Positions 53,141 to 62,900 of a stretch of DNA of 64,000 nucleotides are shown piece by piece. Positions within the stretch are counted from its first letter, which is position 1. Each line of letters starts with the position of its first letter. The notes under the pieces were generated by a model that saw only the letters and a list, made by a program, of their open reading frames with translations, did no database searches and had not been told where the DNA came from. This DNA comes from DATARH01 sp035550515 (GTDB lineage: Bacteria > Pseudomonadota > Alphaproteobacteria > ATCC43930 > CGMCC-115725), in the NCBI GenBank assembly GCA_035550515.1, contig DASZOZ010000039.1, positions 1 to 64,000 on the forward strand, written 5' to 3'. Position numbers and translations under genes: made by a program.

Positions 53141-53522
53141 CGCCGATCCGGGTAAGGGGATGAAGCACCGATGTTGGTGGTGTCGGCACGCAGCCAGTGC
53201 CTATATGCCCACCGGAACATCGCTGACCACAAGCGTCTCGGGTAGCGGCCGTGGCAATGGACTTGTCAGGGCGGCAATGGCGGCGCGGCGGCGACCTGGC
53301 AATGCGGTCCCGCAAGCGGCATGACGTCCGTGACGCGCCGACGGCGGGCTTGTGCGGCAGCGGAAGTTCGTCGGCCGCAGAACGCGATCGGGCGTGACGG
53401 CCTCATCGATTTTATCGGCCCCATCAGCGCGCTTGCCGAAGAGGTCTCCCGGCAGGTCGGCGCGCCCGTGGACGGCGACGTCCCCTCCGCCTAGCGGTTT
53501 CTGCCCGACGGCGGCCGTGCCG
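53141..53522. other. No gene recognised
   Basis: Only short overlapping frames. A plus-strand tail DFIGPISALAEEVSRQV before a stop near 53493 might be the end of a lost gene, but I cannot name it. Confidence 0.35.
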
Positions 53523-53732
53523 CTACTTTTCGATCCAGAATTCGCCGACCTTTCGATAGCGCTTTTTGACGGCCGCCCAGGCGACGCGGTGCGCGATCTC
53601 CTCTTGTGCCGCCGGCCCGCGATCGGCGTAGGACTGCCATGCGGCGTTGAAGGCCGCGCGAAAGATTTCGCGGCCGTGCCACGGCAATCGCCGCACGGAC
53701 GGCGGCAGGTCTTCGACCGTCGCGTAGGGCAT
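53523..53732 (-). CDS. chaB: ChaB-family protein
   Basis: A 69-aa protein matching ChaB over its whole length: MPYATVEDLPPSVRRLP at the start, IFRAAFNAAWQSY in the middle and AHRVAWAAVKKRYRKVG near the end. ChaB is a small helical protein named as a cation transport regulator (ChaA antiporter) in E. coli; its biochemical role is unclear. It follows the DUF190 gene by 7 bp on the same strand, and the two form an operon. Confidence 0.9.
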   Translation of the reverse strand: MPYATVEDLPPSVRRLPWHGREIFRAAFNAAWQSYADRGPAAQEEIAHRVAWAAVKKRYRKVGEFWIEK

Positions 53733-53739
53733 CCGCGCG

Positions 53740-54084
53740 CTACGCCGCGGCCGGCGCCCGGCCGTGCGGTTCGAGGATCTGCACCGGCTGTCGGATCACC
53801 AGTGCGCCGGCGCGCAGCCGCTCGACCACGGGCAGAAACGCCTCAAGCTTTTCCTTTGTGTCGATGAACTCGACGACGACCGGCAGATCGTAGGTGAACC
53901 CATGCCATGTCTCGTGGATGTGGCCGGACCGGCCGTATCCGGTAATGCCGCGCATGACCAGGGCGCCGGCCAACCTCGCCGCGCGCGCAGCGTCGACCAG
54001 CGCCTCGTACAGCGGCCGGTTGTCATAGGTATCGTCGTCGCTGATAAAAATCTTCAGCGAGATCGCCTCATTCCAGACCGGCAT
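53740..54084 (-). CDS. DUF190 protein
   Basis: A 114-aa protein with the DUF190 pattern: LKIFISDDDTYDNRPLYEAL, AGALVMRGITGYGRSG, DLPVVVEFIDTKEKLEAFLP and a final GALVIRQPVQIL strand. It is PII-like in fold. DUF190 genes are frequently next to or fused with crcB fluoride channels; here no crcB is present, but the gene lies beside an MgtA-type ATPase and about 10 kb from a fluoride-riboswitch array. Divergent from the ATPase gene. Confidence 0.88.
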   Translation of the reverse strand: MPVWNEAISLKIFISDDDTYDNRPLYEALVDAARAARLAGALVMRGITGYGRSGHIHETWHGFTYDLPVVVEFIDTKEKLEAFLPVVERLRAGALVIRQPVQILEPHGRAPAAA

Positions 54085-54203
54085 GACCTTCTTCTTTCAA
54101 CAGCATCGAGCGGCAAGGCTATGCTTCACGCAGCCGGCCGCCTTGATCTGGGTCAATCACGGCGCGCCGCCGCCGATCGGCGATGCCTCGCAATGGAGAC
54201 GCA

Positions 54204-56825
54204 ATGGCTAGATGGGCTGGGACCCGAGAGGACGATAAGCCGACGGCGGATGTGAGGTTCTGGCAGGAGCCGATCGCGGCTCTGCTGGCGCGGCTGAACA
54301 CGACCCCAAACGGCCTGGACTCGGCGGAAGTCGAGCGTCGGCGGCAAACCTATGGCCGCAATACGTTTGAACGGGGACGACGCCTCTCCCTGCCGATCAA
54401 GCTGCTCAGCCGTTTTCGCAACCCGCTCGTCCTGATCCTGTTGGCGGCAGCGATAATTTCGGCGCTGACCGGCGATGTGACGGCTTTCGTCATCATCTCG
54501 ACAATCGTCCTGGTCAGCGCGGTCCTCGATACCACCCAGGAATACCGCGCCGAGCGAGCCGCCGAGAATCTGAAAATCGCGGTCGCGCTCAAGGAACAGG
54601 TGCTCCGGGACGGCAAGGAAATCACCGTGCCGAGCGAGATGCTGGTGCCGGGCGATGTCGTCCTGCTTGCCGCGGGCGATCTCGTGCCGGCCGATGGAAG
54701 GGTCCTCGAAGCGCGCGGCTTTTTCGTCAACGAGGCGTTGCTGACCGGCGAACCTTATCCGGTCGAGAAACAGCCCGATGATGACGGCGCAAAGACGCCG
54801 GAGATCGGCGGCGCGACCAACGCGGCCTTCATGGGCAGTTCGGTGATGGCGGGCTCCGCGCGGCTGCTGGTCTGCGCGACCGGGCTGGCCACCCAACTGG
54901 GGCAGATCAGCCGCACGCTGCGCCGCGCGCCGCCGCCGACCGCGCTCGAGCAAGGCACGCATCGTTTCGGCATGCTGATCGTCCGGCTGACGCAGCTCCT
55001 CATCTTGTTCGTGCTGCTGATCAACCTCTCGTTCCATCGCCCCTTGCTCGAGAGCTTTCTGTTTGCCGTCGCCCTGGCCGTCGGATTGACCCCCGAGCTG
55101 TTGCCGATGATCGTCTCGGTGACGCTGGCGCGCGGCGCCATCCGCATGGCGCAGGCGCATGTTATCGTCAAACGGCTCGGCGCGATCCACGACCTCGGCA
55201 GCATGGACGTCCTGTGCACCGACAAGACCGGGACCCTGACCGAGGCGCGGATCAGGGTGGCCCAGCATGTGTCGCTGTCCGGCGCCGACTGCCCGCGCGT
55301 CGGAGAACTGGCCTGGCTCAACAGCCATTTCCAAAGCGGACTGCGCAGTCCGCTCGACGCCGCGCTTCTCGATGCGGCGCCGGCAATCGACGCCGCCTGG
55401 ACAAAAATCGACGAATTGCCGTTCGATTTTCAGCGTCGGCGGGTCTCGGTGGCGGTTGAGCGCGAAGCCAGCCGGAAACTGATCACCAAAGGCGCGCCGG
55501 AAGAGGTGCTTGCGCTCGCCACGCGTTACGAGGAGCCCGGAGCCGCCGAGCCGCTGCCGCTCGATGATGCGGCGCGCGCCAGGGCCGAGGCGACGTTTCG
55601 ACGGCTGAGTTCAGAGGGCTTCCGCGCCCTGGGCGTCGCGTGGCGGCCGATAACGAGCGCCGGACGCGTCAGCCTCCAGGATGAACGGGATCTGGTGTTC
55701 GCTGGATTTGCCGTGTTCTTTGACCCGCCGAAGCAAAGCGCCGGGGCCGCCATTGCCGCGCTGGCGCGCAACGGCATCGCCATCAAGGTCATCAGCGGCG
55801 ACAACGAGCGCGTCACCCGGCATGTCTGCAAGGAGCTGAAGATCCCGGTGTCCGGGGTCCTCAGCGGCACCGAGATCGACGCGCTAAGCGATGAGGCGCT
55901 GGCCGCGCGGCTCGCCGAGGTCAACCTGTTCTGCCGGGTCACACCGGTGCAGAAGAACCGCATCATCCTCGCGTTGAAGCGGCGCGGTCACGTCGTCGGC
56001 TTTCTCGGCGACGGGATCAACGACGCGCCGTCGCTGCACAGCGCCGATGTCGGCATCTCGGTCGACGGCGCGGTCGATGTCGCCAAGGACGCCGCCGACA
56101 TCATCCTGTTGCGGCAGGACCTCGGCGTCCTGGAGAACGGCGTCAACGAAGGACGGCGCGCCTTTGGCAACATCATGAAATACCTGATGATGGCGACCAG
56201 CTCCAACTTCGGGAACATGTTTTCGATGGCGGGCGCATCGTTGATCCTGCCATTCCTGCCGATGTTGCCCGTGCAGGTGCTGCTCAACAACCTGCTGTAC
56301 GATTTCTCGGAAATCCCGATCCCGCTGGACGATGTCGATCCCGAGGCGACGGCGGCGCCGGAACATTGGGACATACGGTTTATCCGCAATTTCATGATCG
56401 TCTTGGGGCCGGTAAGCTCGCTATTCGACTTTTTGACGTTCGGTCTGCTGCTATGGGTGTTTCACGCGGGCGAGAGCCTGTTCCAGACCGGCTGGTTCAT
56501 CGAGTCGCTGGCGACTCAGGTCCTGGTCATTTTCGTGCTGCGAACCCGCGGCAGCCCGCTCCGCAGCCGGCCGCACCCGGTCTTGGCCGCGACCTCGATC
56601 GGTATTGTCGCGATCGCCGTCCTGCTGCCGTTTACGCCGATCGGCGCGTGGTTCGGCTTTGTCCCGCCGTCGCCGGTTTTCCTGCTGGCGCTCGCGGGGC
56701 TGACCGCGGTCTATCTCGCAATCGCCCAAAGCGTGAAGGCGGCATTCTATCGGGTGCACAAAGCCGGCGGCTTCGCCGCCCCGGTCGTCACGCGCCTGCA
56801 CCTGCCGTTTGCCGGCCTGCGCTGA
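54204..56825 (+). CDS. mgtA: MgtA/MgtB-type P-type ATPase (magnesium import)
   Basis: About 873 aa from the ATG at 54204 (GGAG 7 nt upstream). Actuator motif LLTGEPYPVEK, the IIIB-type helix-4 signature AVGLTPELLPMIVSVTLARG, phosphorylation site VLCTDKTGTLTE, nucleotide-domain KGAPEEVLALA, hinge FLGDGINDAPSLHSADVGIS. Ten membrane helices are expected. The helix-6 region NLLYDFSEIPIPLDDVD matches Mg2+ transporters of the MgtA/MgtB group. It would bring Mg2+ into the cell by ATP hydrolysis. Divergent from DUF190/ChaB and followed 30 bp later by glucan phosphorylase. Confidence 0.93.
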   Translation: MARWAGTREDDKPTADVRFWQEPIAALLARLNTTPNGLDSAEVERRRQTYGRNTFERGRRLSLPIKLLSRFRNPLVLILLAAAIISALTGDVTAFVIISTIVLVSAVLDTTQEYRAERAAENLKIAVALKEQVLRDGKEITVPSEMLVPGDVVLLAAGDLVPADGRVLEARGFFVNEALLTGEPYPVEKQPDDDGAKTPEIGGATNAAFMGSSVMAGSARLLVCATGLATQLGQISRTLRRAPPPTALEQGTHRFGMLIVRLTQLLILFVLLINLSFHRPLLESFLFAVALAVGLTPELLPMIVSVTLARGAIRMAQAHVIVKRLGAIHDLGSMDVLCTDKTGTLTEARIRVAQHVSLSGADCPRVGELAWLNSHFQSGLRSPLDAALLDAAPAIDAAWTKIDELPFDFQRRRVSVAVEREASRKLITKGAPEEVLALATRYEEPGAAEPLPLDDAARARAEATFRRLSSEGFRALGVAWRPITSAGRVSLQDERDLVFAGFAVFFDPPKQSAGAAIAALARNGIAIKVISGDNERVTRHVCKELKIPVSGVLSGTEIDALSDEALAARLAEVNLFCRVTPVQKNRIILALKRRGHVVGFLGDGINDAPSLHSADVGISVDGAVDVAKDAADIILLRQDLGVLENGVNEGRRAFGNIMKYLMMATSSNFGNMFSMAGASLILPFLPMLPVQVLLNNLLYDFSEIPIPLDDVDPEATAAPEHWDIRFIRNFMIVLGPVSSLFDFLTFGLLLWVFHAGESLFQTGWFIESLATQVLVIFVLRTRGSPLRSRPHPVLAATSIGIVAIAVLLPFTPIGAWFGFVPPSPVFLLALAGLTAVYLAIAQSVKAAFYRVHKAGGFAAPVVTRLHLPFAGLR

Positions 56826-56855
56826 CCGGCTCGAACTGGATGTCCGGGAGCGCTG

Positions 56856-58556
56856 ATGTCGGTCGAACCATTCCTCAGTCGGGTGCGCATCGCGTATTTC
56901 ACGATGGAAATCGCGATCCGGCCGGAAATCCACAGCTATTCCGGCGGTCTCGGCGTTTTGGCGGGCGACACAGCGCGATCCTGCGCCGACCTTGATCTGC
57001 CGATCGTCTTTGTCAGCCTCGCCAGCCGGGCCGGCTATTTCCGCCAGGCAATCGACCGCGACGGCAACCAGGTCGAGGCGCCGGATTGGTGGCGGCTCGA
57101 AGACTGGTGCACGGCGCTCAATGCCATGGTGGCGGTCGAGATTGAGGGCCGGCCCGTATGGATCCGGCCCTGGCTCTATCTGCATGCCGGGCATCAGGGA
57201 CGGCAGGTCCCCATTCTGCTGCTCGACACCGATCTCGGGCAGAACAGCGACGCGGATCGTACGCTCACCCACTATCTTTACGGCGGAGATGAAGTCTATC
57301 GCCTGAAGCAGGAGATGATCCTCGGCATCGGTGGCCTGCGGGTTTTGCACGCGCTCGGCTTCGACATTCGCACCTACCATCTGAACGAAGGCCACGCCGC
57401 GCTGCTGACCCTCGAGCTGCTCAACCGTTGGCGGGTCGCTCCGGAAGACCTCGCCGCGGGTGAGGACCCCTACGATATCGCCGAGGTTCGATCGCATTGC
57501 GTCTTCACCACACACACGCCGGTCGAAGCGGGCCACGATCGGTTTTCCTACGATCTCTTCGAGCGGCTTCTTCCCGGCTTTGTCGATTTGAGCGCGTTGA
57601 AGCGGTTCGCCGGTTCGGACGAGCTCAACATGACCCGGTTGGCGCTCAACCTCTCGGATTACGTCAATGGCGTTGCGCAGCGCCACGCGCAAACCACCGA
57701 GAAGATGTTTCCGGGCTACCGCATCCACGCCATCACCAACGGCGTCCATTCCGGCACCTGGGCCCATCCGAAATTCGCCGAACTCTTCGACGCGAACCTC
57801 CCGCAATGGCGGCACGAGCCGGAAGTGCTTGTCCGCGTCCTGCAGCTTCCGAGCGATACCATCGCGGAATGTCACCGCATCGCGAAAGCCGATCTGATCG
57901 AGCTGATAAGGTCTGCGACCGCAGCGACCCTGTCGCCCGATGTCCTGACCGTCGGGTTCGCGCGGCGCATGACCGGCTACAAGCGGCCGCTATTACTGTT
58001 TGCCGACATCGAGCGGCTTGTCGCGGTTGCCGACCGGCGTCCGATGCAATTGGTCATCGCCGGGAAGGCTCATCCGCGGGACGGTGAGGGCAAGGACGCC
58101 ATCCGGCGCATCCATGAACTTGCCCGCGCTCTGCCGGACAGCCTGAAATGCATCTTCCTGCCCGATTATGACATGCGGCTGGCGGCGCGCCTCGTCGCCG
58201 GGGTCGATCTTTGGCTCAACACGCCGCTGCCGCCACTGGAAGCGTCCGGAACCAGCGGCATGAAGGCCGCGCTCAACGGCGTCCTCAATTTCAGCATTCT
58301 GGACGGCTGGTGGATCGAGGCTTGCGTCGAGGGGGTCACCGGCTGGTCGATCGACGGCTCCTCGCTCACCACCGCGAATGACCGGGATACAGCGGATAGC
58401 CTCTATCACAAGCTCGAAGAGACGATCCTCCCGCTCTACTACGCGGACAGCGCAGGCTGGCGCGCAATGATGAGACAGGCGATCGCCAACATCGCCCCGT
58501 ATTTCAATACCCACCGCATGATGCGCCGTTACGCGACCGAGGCGTATCTCCGATAA
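56856..58556 (+). CDS. glgP: Alpha-glucan phosphorylase (short GT35 type)
   Basis: A 566-aa PLP enzyme. YFTMEIAIRPEIHSYSGGLG and LAGDTARSCADL at the start, HLNEGHAALLTLE, TTHTPVEAGHDRF, HAITNGVHSGTW, VGFARRMTGYKRP, and the PLP-Lys region EASGTSGMKAALNGVLN. The length fits the short bacterial/archaeal phosphorylases. It releases glucose-1-phosphate from alpha-1,4-glucans. It probably shares a transcript with the P-type ATPase gene upstream (30-bp gap). No other glycogen gene is in the window. Confidence 0.93.
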   Translation: MSVEPFLSRVRIAYFTMEIAIRPEIHSYSGGLGVLAGDTARSCADLDLPIVFVSLASRAGYFRQAIDRDGNQVEAPDWWRLEDWCTALNAMVAVEIEGRPVWIRPWLYLHAGHQGRQVPILLLDTDLGQNSDADRTLTHYLYGGDEVYRLKQEMILGIGGLRVLHALGFDIRTYHLNEGHAALLTLELLNRWRVAPEDLAAGEDPYDIAEVRSHCVFTTHTPVEAGHDRFSYDLFERLLPGFVDLSALKRFAGSDELNMTRLALNLSDYVNGVAQRHAQTTEKMFPGYRIHAITNGVHSGTWAHPKFAELFDANLPQWRHEPEVLVRVLQLPSDTIAECHRIAKADLIELIRSATAATLSPDVLTVGFARRMTGYKRPLLLFADIERLVAVADRRPMQLVIAGKAHPRDGEGKDAIRRIHELARALPDSLKCIFLPDYDMRLAARLVAGVDLWLNTPLPPLEASGTSGMKAALNGVLNFSILDGWWIEACVEGVTGWSIDGSSLTTANDRDTADSLYHKLEETILPLYYADSAGWRAMMRQAIANIAPYFNTHRMMRRYATEAYLR

Positions 58557-58688
58557 CGAAGGCGAGCGGCGAGACGAAAGCCGGCGGAGGATCGCCGCAT
58601 CCGCGCCGTCCTCGCGCAAGCGCGCGAGCAGTTCGCGGCACGACCGCCTCGCTCGCCCGTGAACGCCTTCGAAAGCGTTTCGACCCGG

Positions 58689-58829
58689 TCACTCGGCCGG
58701 GATGCTTGATGCCGCTATGCGGGACGACCGCGTGAGGACCAGGGCGAACCAGGCGAGCAGCAAGGGCGGCAACGCGATCCAGCAGACCATCGCCCAGCCA
58801 TAACTCGTCAGCAGCGGGTGGCGGTGCAT
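58689..58829 (-). CDS. Possible small membrane protein
   Basis: 46 codons: MHRHPLLTSYGWAMVCWIAL and a further hydrophobic run to LVLTRSS. One clear membrane segment. No ribosome site, and the start overlaps the cupin remnant on the other strand. It may be a fragment. Confidence 0.35.
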   Translation of the reverse strand: MHRHPLLTSYGWAMVCWIALPPLLLAWFALVLTRSSRIAASSIPAE

Positions 58830-58990
58830 GCGGCGCGGATATCGTGGGTCGCCTCGCCGATCGCCGGGGTCGACAGGCGCATGCTCGATCGTATCGGCGA
58901 CGAGGTGTCCCGAGCGATGTCGATCGACGTATTCCAGGACGAGCATGGCGATTACCCAGCGGGTTCCTGCATCCGCGATCCGCCGGCCCG
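58818..58990 (+). pseudogene. Cupin (ChrR-like) remnant with internal deletion
   Basis: Reads SWVASPIAGVDRRMLDRIGD, EVSRAMSIDVFQDEHGDYPA, GSCIRDPP. The pattern is that of ChrR-type cupins (W..SP..GV.RR.LDR.G.E.AR.TS then F.DE.GDYPAG.Y.RNPP), but the middle with the metal-binding HxH..GGEE strand is gone. A non-functional relic. Confidence 0.7.
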
Positions 58991-59188
58991 AACGCCGAAA
59001 GGCCGACCGCCGTCAGCGAGCAGGAGATGGAGGCCCAAGGTCTGTTCGGAAGCCACGCCCGCGCCTTAGGCTGGCGCCGCGGCAAGCCCGGCGGAGCGGA
59101 TCAGGACCCGACGTTCCGACTGCGTGCAGCACCGCGATGACGCGCTTGCGGCGCGACCTGCCGATGAGCTGGCCTCCCCAGCCCTGGT

Positions 59189-59506
59189 CTAGGCGCGGCG
59201 CCACCATTTGAACTTGGCTGCCCGGCGAGTGTACCAAACGAAAAGCGCAATGATCCCGCTCAGAGCCACGATGAATGCTAGAATTCCGCCGAGGTCACCC
59301 AAGCCGACGGCGTTAAAGCCCCATCCGATGCCGAACGCCCCGGCAAACACAACGGTAATGCCCAAGAGCAGCTCTAATACCATCATCATCACCGCCGGTA
59401 TTTTCTTCAAATCAGCGCGGATTCCACGGCGGCGATAGGCACGGATCTGCTGAATGGCGCCGACAAGAATAACAATACTGAATACCACTGCCAGTGCGTC
59501 TGACAT
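59189..59506 (-). CDS. Small polytopic membrane protein
   Basis: About 105 aa from the ATG at 59506. Three membrane segments: ALAVVFSIVILVGAI, MMMVLELLLGITVVFAGAFG and ILAFIVALSGIIALFVWY, with a basic C-terminus. A longer frame from 59626 would add 40 polar residues without reason. No family name. Confidence 0.6.
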   Translation of the reverse strand: MSDALAVVFSIVILVGAIQQIRAYRRRGIRADLKKIPAVMMMVLELLLGITVVFAGAFGIGWGFNAVGLGDLGGILAFIVALSGIIALFVWYTRRAAKFKWWRRA

Positions 59507-59902
59507 CGAAACCCCGTCTGCTTCGACATAAGAGATACCGAAAGCCGCGCCGCGATGCGTGCGGCATAGCGTCTCGAAAGGCTTTTGAGAACTTGACCCT
59601 CTACCGCTTGCTCGAAATCGCCGCACCGCGGGGTTTTCAGATGGCGCGAGCGCAGCAGGTACAGCAACTAATAAAATAGTTCTTCCGCCATGGGATCGGG
59701 TCTTCTATTATCGAAGTTCACCCATTTTATCTGAGCATCTCGAGGAATTCGACCAATGGTCTTCGGGACGCGAGCTTTTGACTGCGGCACGTCGCTGCAC
59801 TCGACAAGAAATGCGGATGCTCGATGCTGTGACGTTTTGCGCCCGTCAACACACGGCGCAGCACGTGTACACCGTTCGCTTGCGCGCATCTTGTGAAGAG
59901 CA
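59507..59902. other. No gene recognised; promoter region
   Basis: Divergent gap before the large STAND gene. A/T-richer than average; no conserved product in the short frames seen. Confidence 0.4.
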
Positions 59903-62900
59903 ATGGAGCATTTTCGCATCTTTGTGTCGTCGCCCGGCGATGTCGATCATGAACGCCGCCGCGTCGACCGCGTCATCCAGCGTCTCAACGGCGAATTCGC
60001 CGGGATCGTCCGCCTCGAAGCGATCCGCTGGGAAACCGAATTCTATCAGGCCCATGCCACCTTTCAGGCGCAGATCCCGGCCGCGACCGAATGCGACATG
60101 GTGCTGGCGATCTTTCGCGGCCGCCTCGGCACCGAGCTGCCGCCCGGTTTCGCGCGTCAGCCCGACGGCAGCCCCTATCCGAGCGGCACCGCCTACGAAG
60201 TCCTGACCGCCATCGCCGCGCGACGGGAAAATCCGTTTCCCGATGTTTTCGTGTTCCGCCACACCGAACCGCCCTCGGTGCGGCTCGACGACCCGGCCGC
60301 GGCGCAGGTTCACGACCAATGGCAGCGTCTGAAAGCTTTCTTCGATAGATGGTTCGTCACCGAACAGGGCCATTTTCAGGCCGCTTTTCATAATTTCGCG
60401 TCGACTGACGATTTCGAGCAGCAGGTCGACCGGCTGCTGCGGCATTGGCTCGAGGAAAAGGTTCTGCACGGCCGCTCGGTGCTCTGGCCGATCGCCACCA
60501 AGGGCTCGCCATTTCGCGGCCTGGCCTCGTTCGGGGCGAAGCATGCCGCCGTATTCTTTGGCCGCGGGCGCGATATCAGCCGCGCCGTAGACGAATGGAA
60601 AGCCGCGGCGGAACGCGGCACGCCGTTTCTGTTGGTGATCGGCGCCAGCGGGGCGGGCAAATCGTCATTGGCGCGCGCCGGTCTCGTACCACGGATCACC
60701 GCGCCTGGCGTCGTCCCGGAGATCGATCTGTGGCGCGTCGCCGCGCTGCGTCCGTCCGCGGTGCCGGGCGGCCCGTTCGCCAGCCTGGCAACGCGGCTGC
60801 TCGACGGCCTCGGCGACGTGCCCGAGGAGGAGGCGGGGCGCCCGCCGGCGCTGCCGGAACTGGCCGAAAGCGATTTCCGCACCCCGGCGGAATTGGCGGA
60901 ATTGCTGCGCCACGCCGACGCGGCGGCGGTGACGCCGATCATTCGTGCCCTGGATCGCATCGGCGAGGTCGAGCGGGGCGGGCAAGGCTTCGAGCGGCCG
61001 CTGCGCGTCGATCTCCTCTTGCTGATAGACCAGCTCGACGAATTGTTCGCCGCCGATGTCGAGGCGGCGGAGCGGGCCGGCTTCGCCGCCCTGCTGGGCT
61101 GTCTCGCGGCCACCCGTCGCGTGTGGATCGTCGCGACGCTGCGCGCCGATCTTTACGAGCGCTTCCTCGGCGAACCCGCGCTGCTCGCGTTGAAGACCGG
61201 TGGCGCGGCGTATGACCTTGCGCCTCCCGGGCCGGCGGAACTCGCCGAGATTGTCCGTCAGCCGGCAGCGGCGGCAGATCTGGTCTTCGAGACCGATCCG
61301 GCAACCGGCGAGCGGCTCGACGAGCGGTTGCTGCGGGAGGCCGACCGCCCCGACATGCTGCCGCTGCTGCAATTGGCGCTCAACCGCCTGTTCGAAGGAC
61401 GGATCGTTGTCGGCGGCGAGACCCGTTTGACGCTTGCCGCCTTCGACGAGCTCGGCGGCCTCGCCGGGGTTGTCGACCGCGAGGCGGAACGCGCGGTCGG
61501 CGCGCTCGGCGCGGCAGAGCTTGCGGCTCTGCCGCGGTTGTTGCGGCGCCTCGTCGCGGTCGCGCACGGCCCCGCCGGCGCCGGCGGGGCCGGCCTGACG
61601 ATACGCACCATGCCGCTCGCCGAGGCAGCCGAGGACGAGCCCGCTCGCCGGCTTGTGACGGCGCTGGTCGAGGCGCGCATCCTGCTGATTTCCGGCGAAG
61701 GTTCCGATGCCGGCGTGCACCTCGCGCATCAGCGGGTGCTGACGGATTGGGCCAGGGCGCGCGAGCAGATCGCGGCCGACACCGAATTTTTCCGCGTCCG
61801 CGACGAGATCGAAGAGCAGCGCCGACGCTGGGAGGCGGCCGGGCAGCGCCCCGAACTGTTGCTGCCGCGCGGCCTGCCGCTGGCGGAGGCGGAAGCCGTC
61901 TCCGCCCGTTTCGGCGGTGAGCTCGGCGCCGACACGCATGCATTCATCGCCGCCTCGGGACGGCGCGCCCGACGCCGTCAGCGGCTTACGGCGATTGCCG
62001 CCGTGGTTTTCGCCCTTGTCGGCATTGGCGCGACGGTAGCGGGGGTGATCGCCTGGAACCAGCGGCAATATGCGATCGGACAACAGCAGCGGGCCGAACG
62101 GGAGCAGGCTCGGGCAGAGGCTCAGCAAAAGCGGGCCGAAGCCGAGAAGCTGCACGCCACCGCCGCGCTCCGCGCCACCAAGCGCGAAGTCGCGCGCACG
62201 CTGGCGGCGCAGGTTCAGGTGGCGTTGCGCCAGCCGGATGAACATCGCGCCTTGGCGTTGGCGGTCCAGGCCGGCAAGGCCGAGGAGGAGGTCCGCGACC
62301 CCGGCGAGATACCGGCAAGCGAGCCGGCCTTGCTGGCCGCCTTGGGGGCCGCGCGTGAGGTGCTGCACGTCAAGGGCGCATCGCAGGTCTGGTGGCTCCC
62401 CTATGCGTTCCTCGACGATGGAACGCTCGTGTATGCCGATGGACGCTCCGGTCTGACGGCCGTCGATTTGCAAGCCGCCGATTTGCAAAACGAGCCGAGG
62501 CGCATCGCTCAGGTGCCGTTCCCGCAGCCGGAACCGGCGACCCGCATGGCTCTGCTGCCGAGCCGCCACCTGGCGGCGGTCGCTGCCGGCGACACCTTGC
62601 TGGTGATCGACATCGCGTCCCAGAAGGTTCAGCAACGCCTGACATGGCCCGAGCGGATCAATGCGCTCGATATCGACCCGGCGGGCCATCGCGCGGTGCT
62701 GGCCGTGGGCAGCGGCATCGCCTTTGTCGACCTCGACAAGCCGGAGACGTCGGCGGTCATCGATGTTCCCGATACCGAGGGCGCCAAGGTCGGCCAGGTA
62801 CGGTTCATGCGGTCGGGAGCGACCGTGCTGGCAAGCGATGGCGTCAAGCTGACCGAATACGATCTTGCCGGTCACAGTTTCGCGCCGGTGGCCGGCAAAT

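Noticed and set aside
54153..55334. A 393-codon minus-strand frame
   Set aside because: Antisense to the P-type ATPase; composition is Gln/Arg/Asp-rich without a domain.
56451..57875. A 474-codon open frame on the minus strand
   Set aside because: Antisense to the glucan phosphorylase and the end of the P-type ATPase, which have full family motifs.
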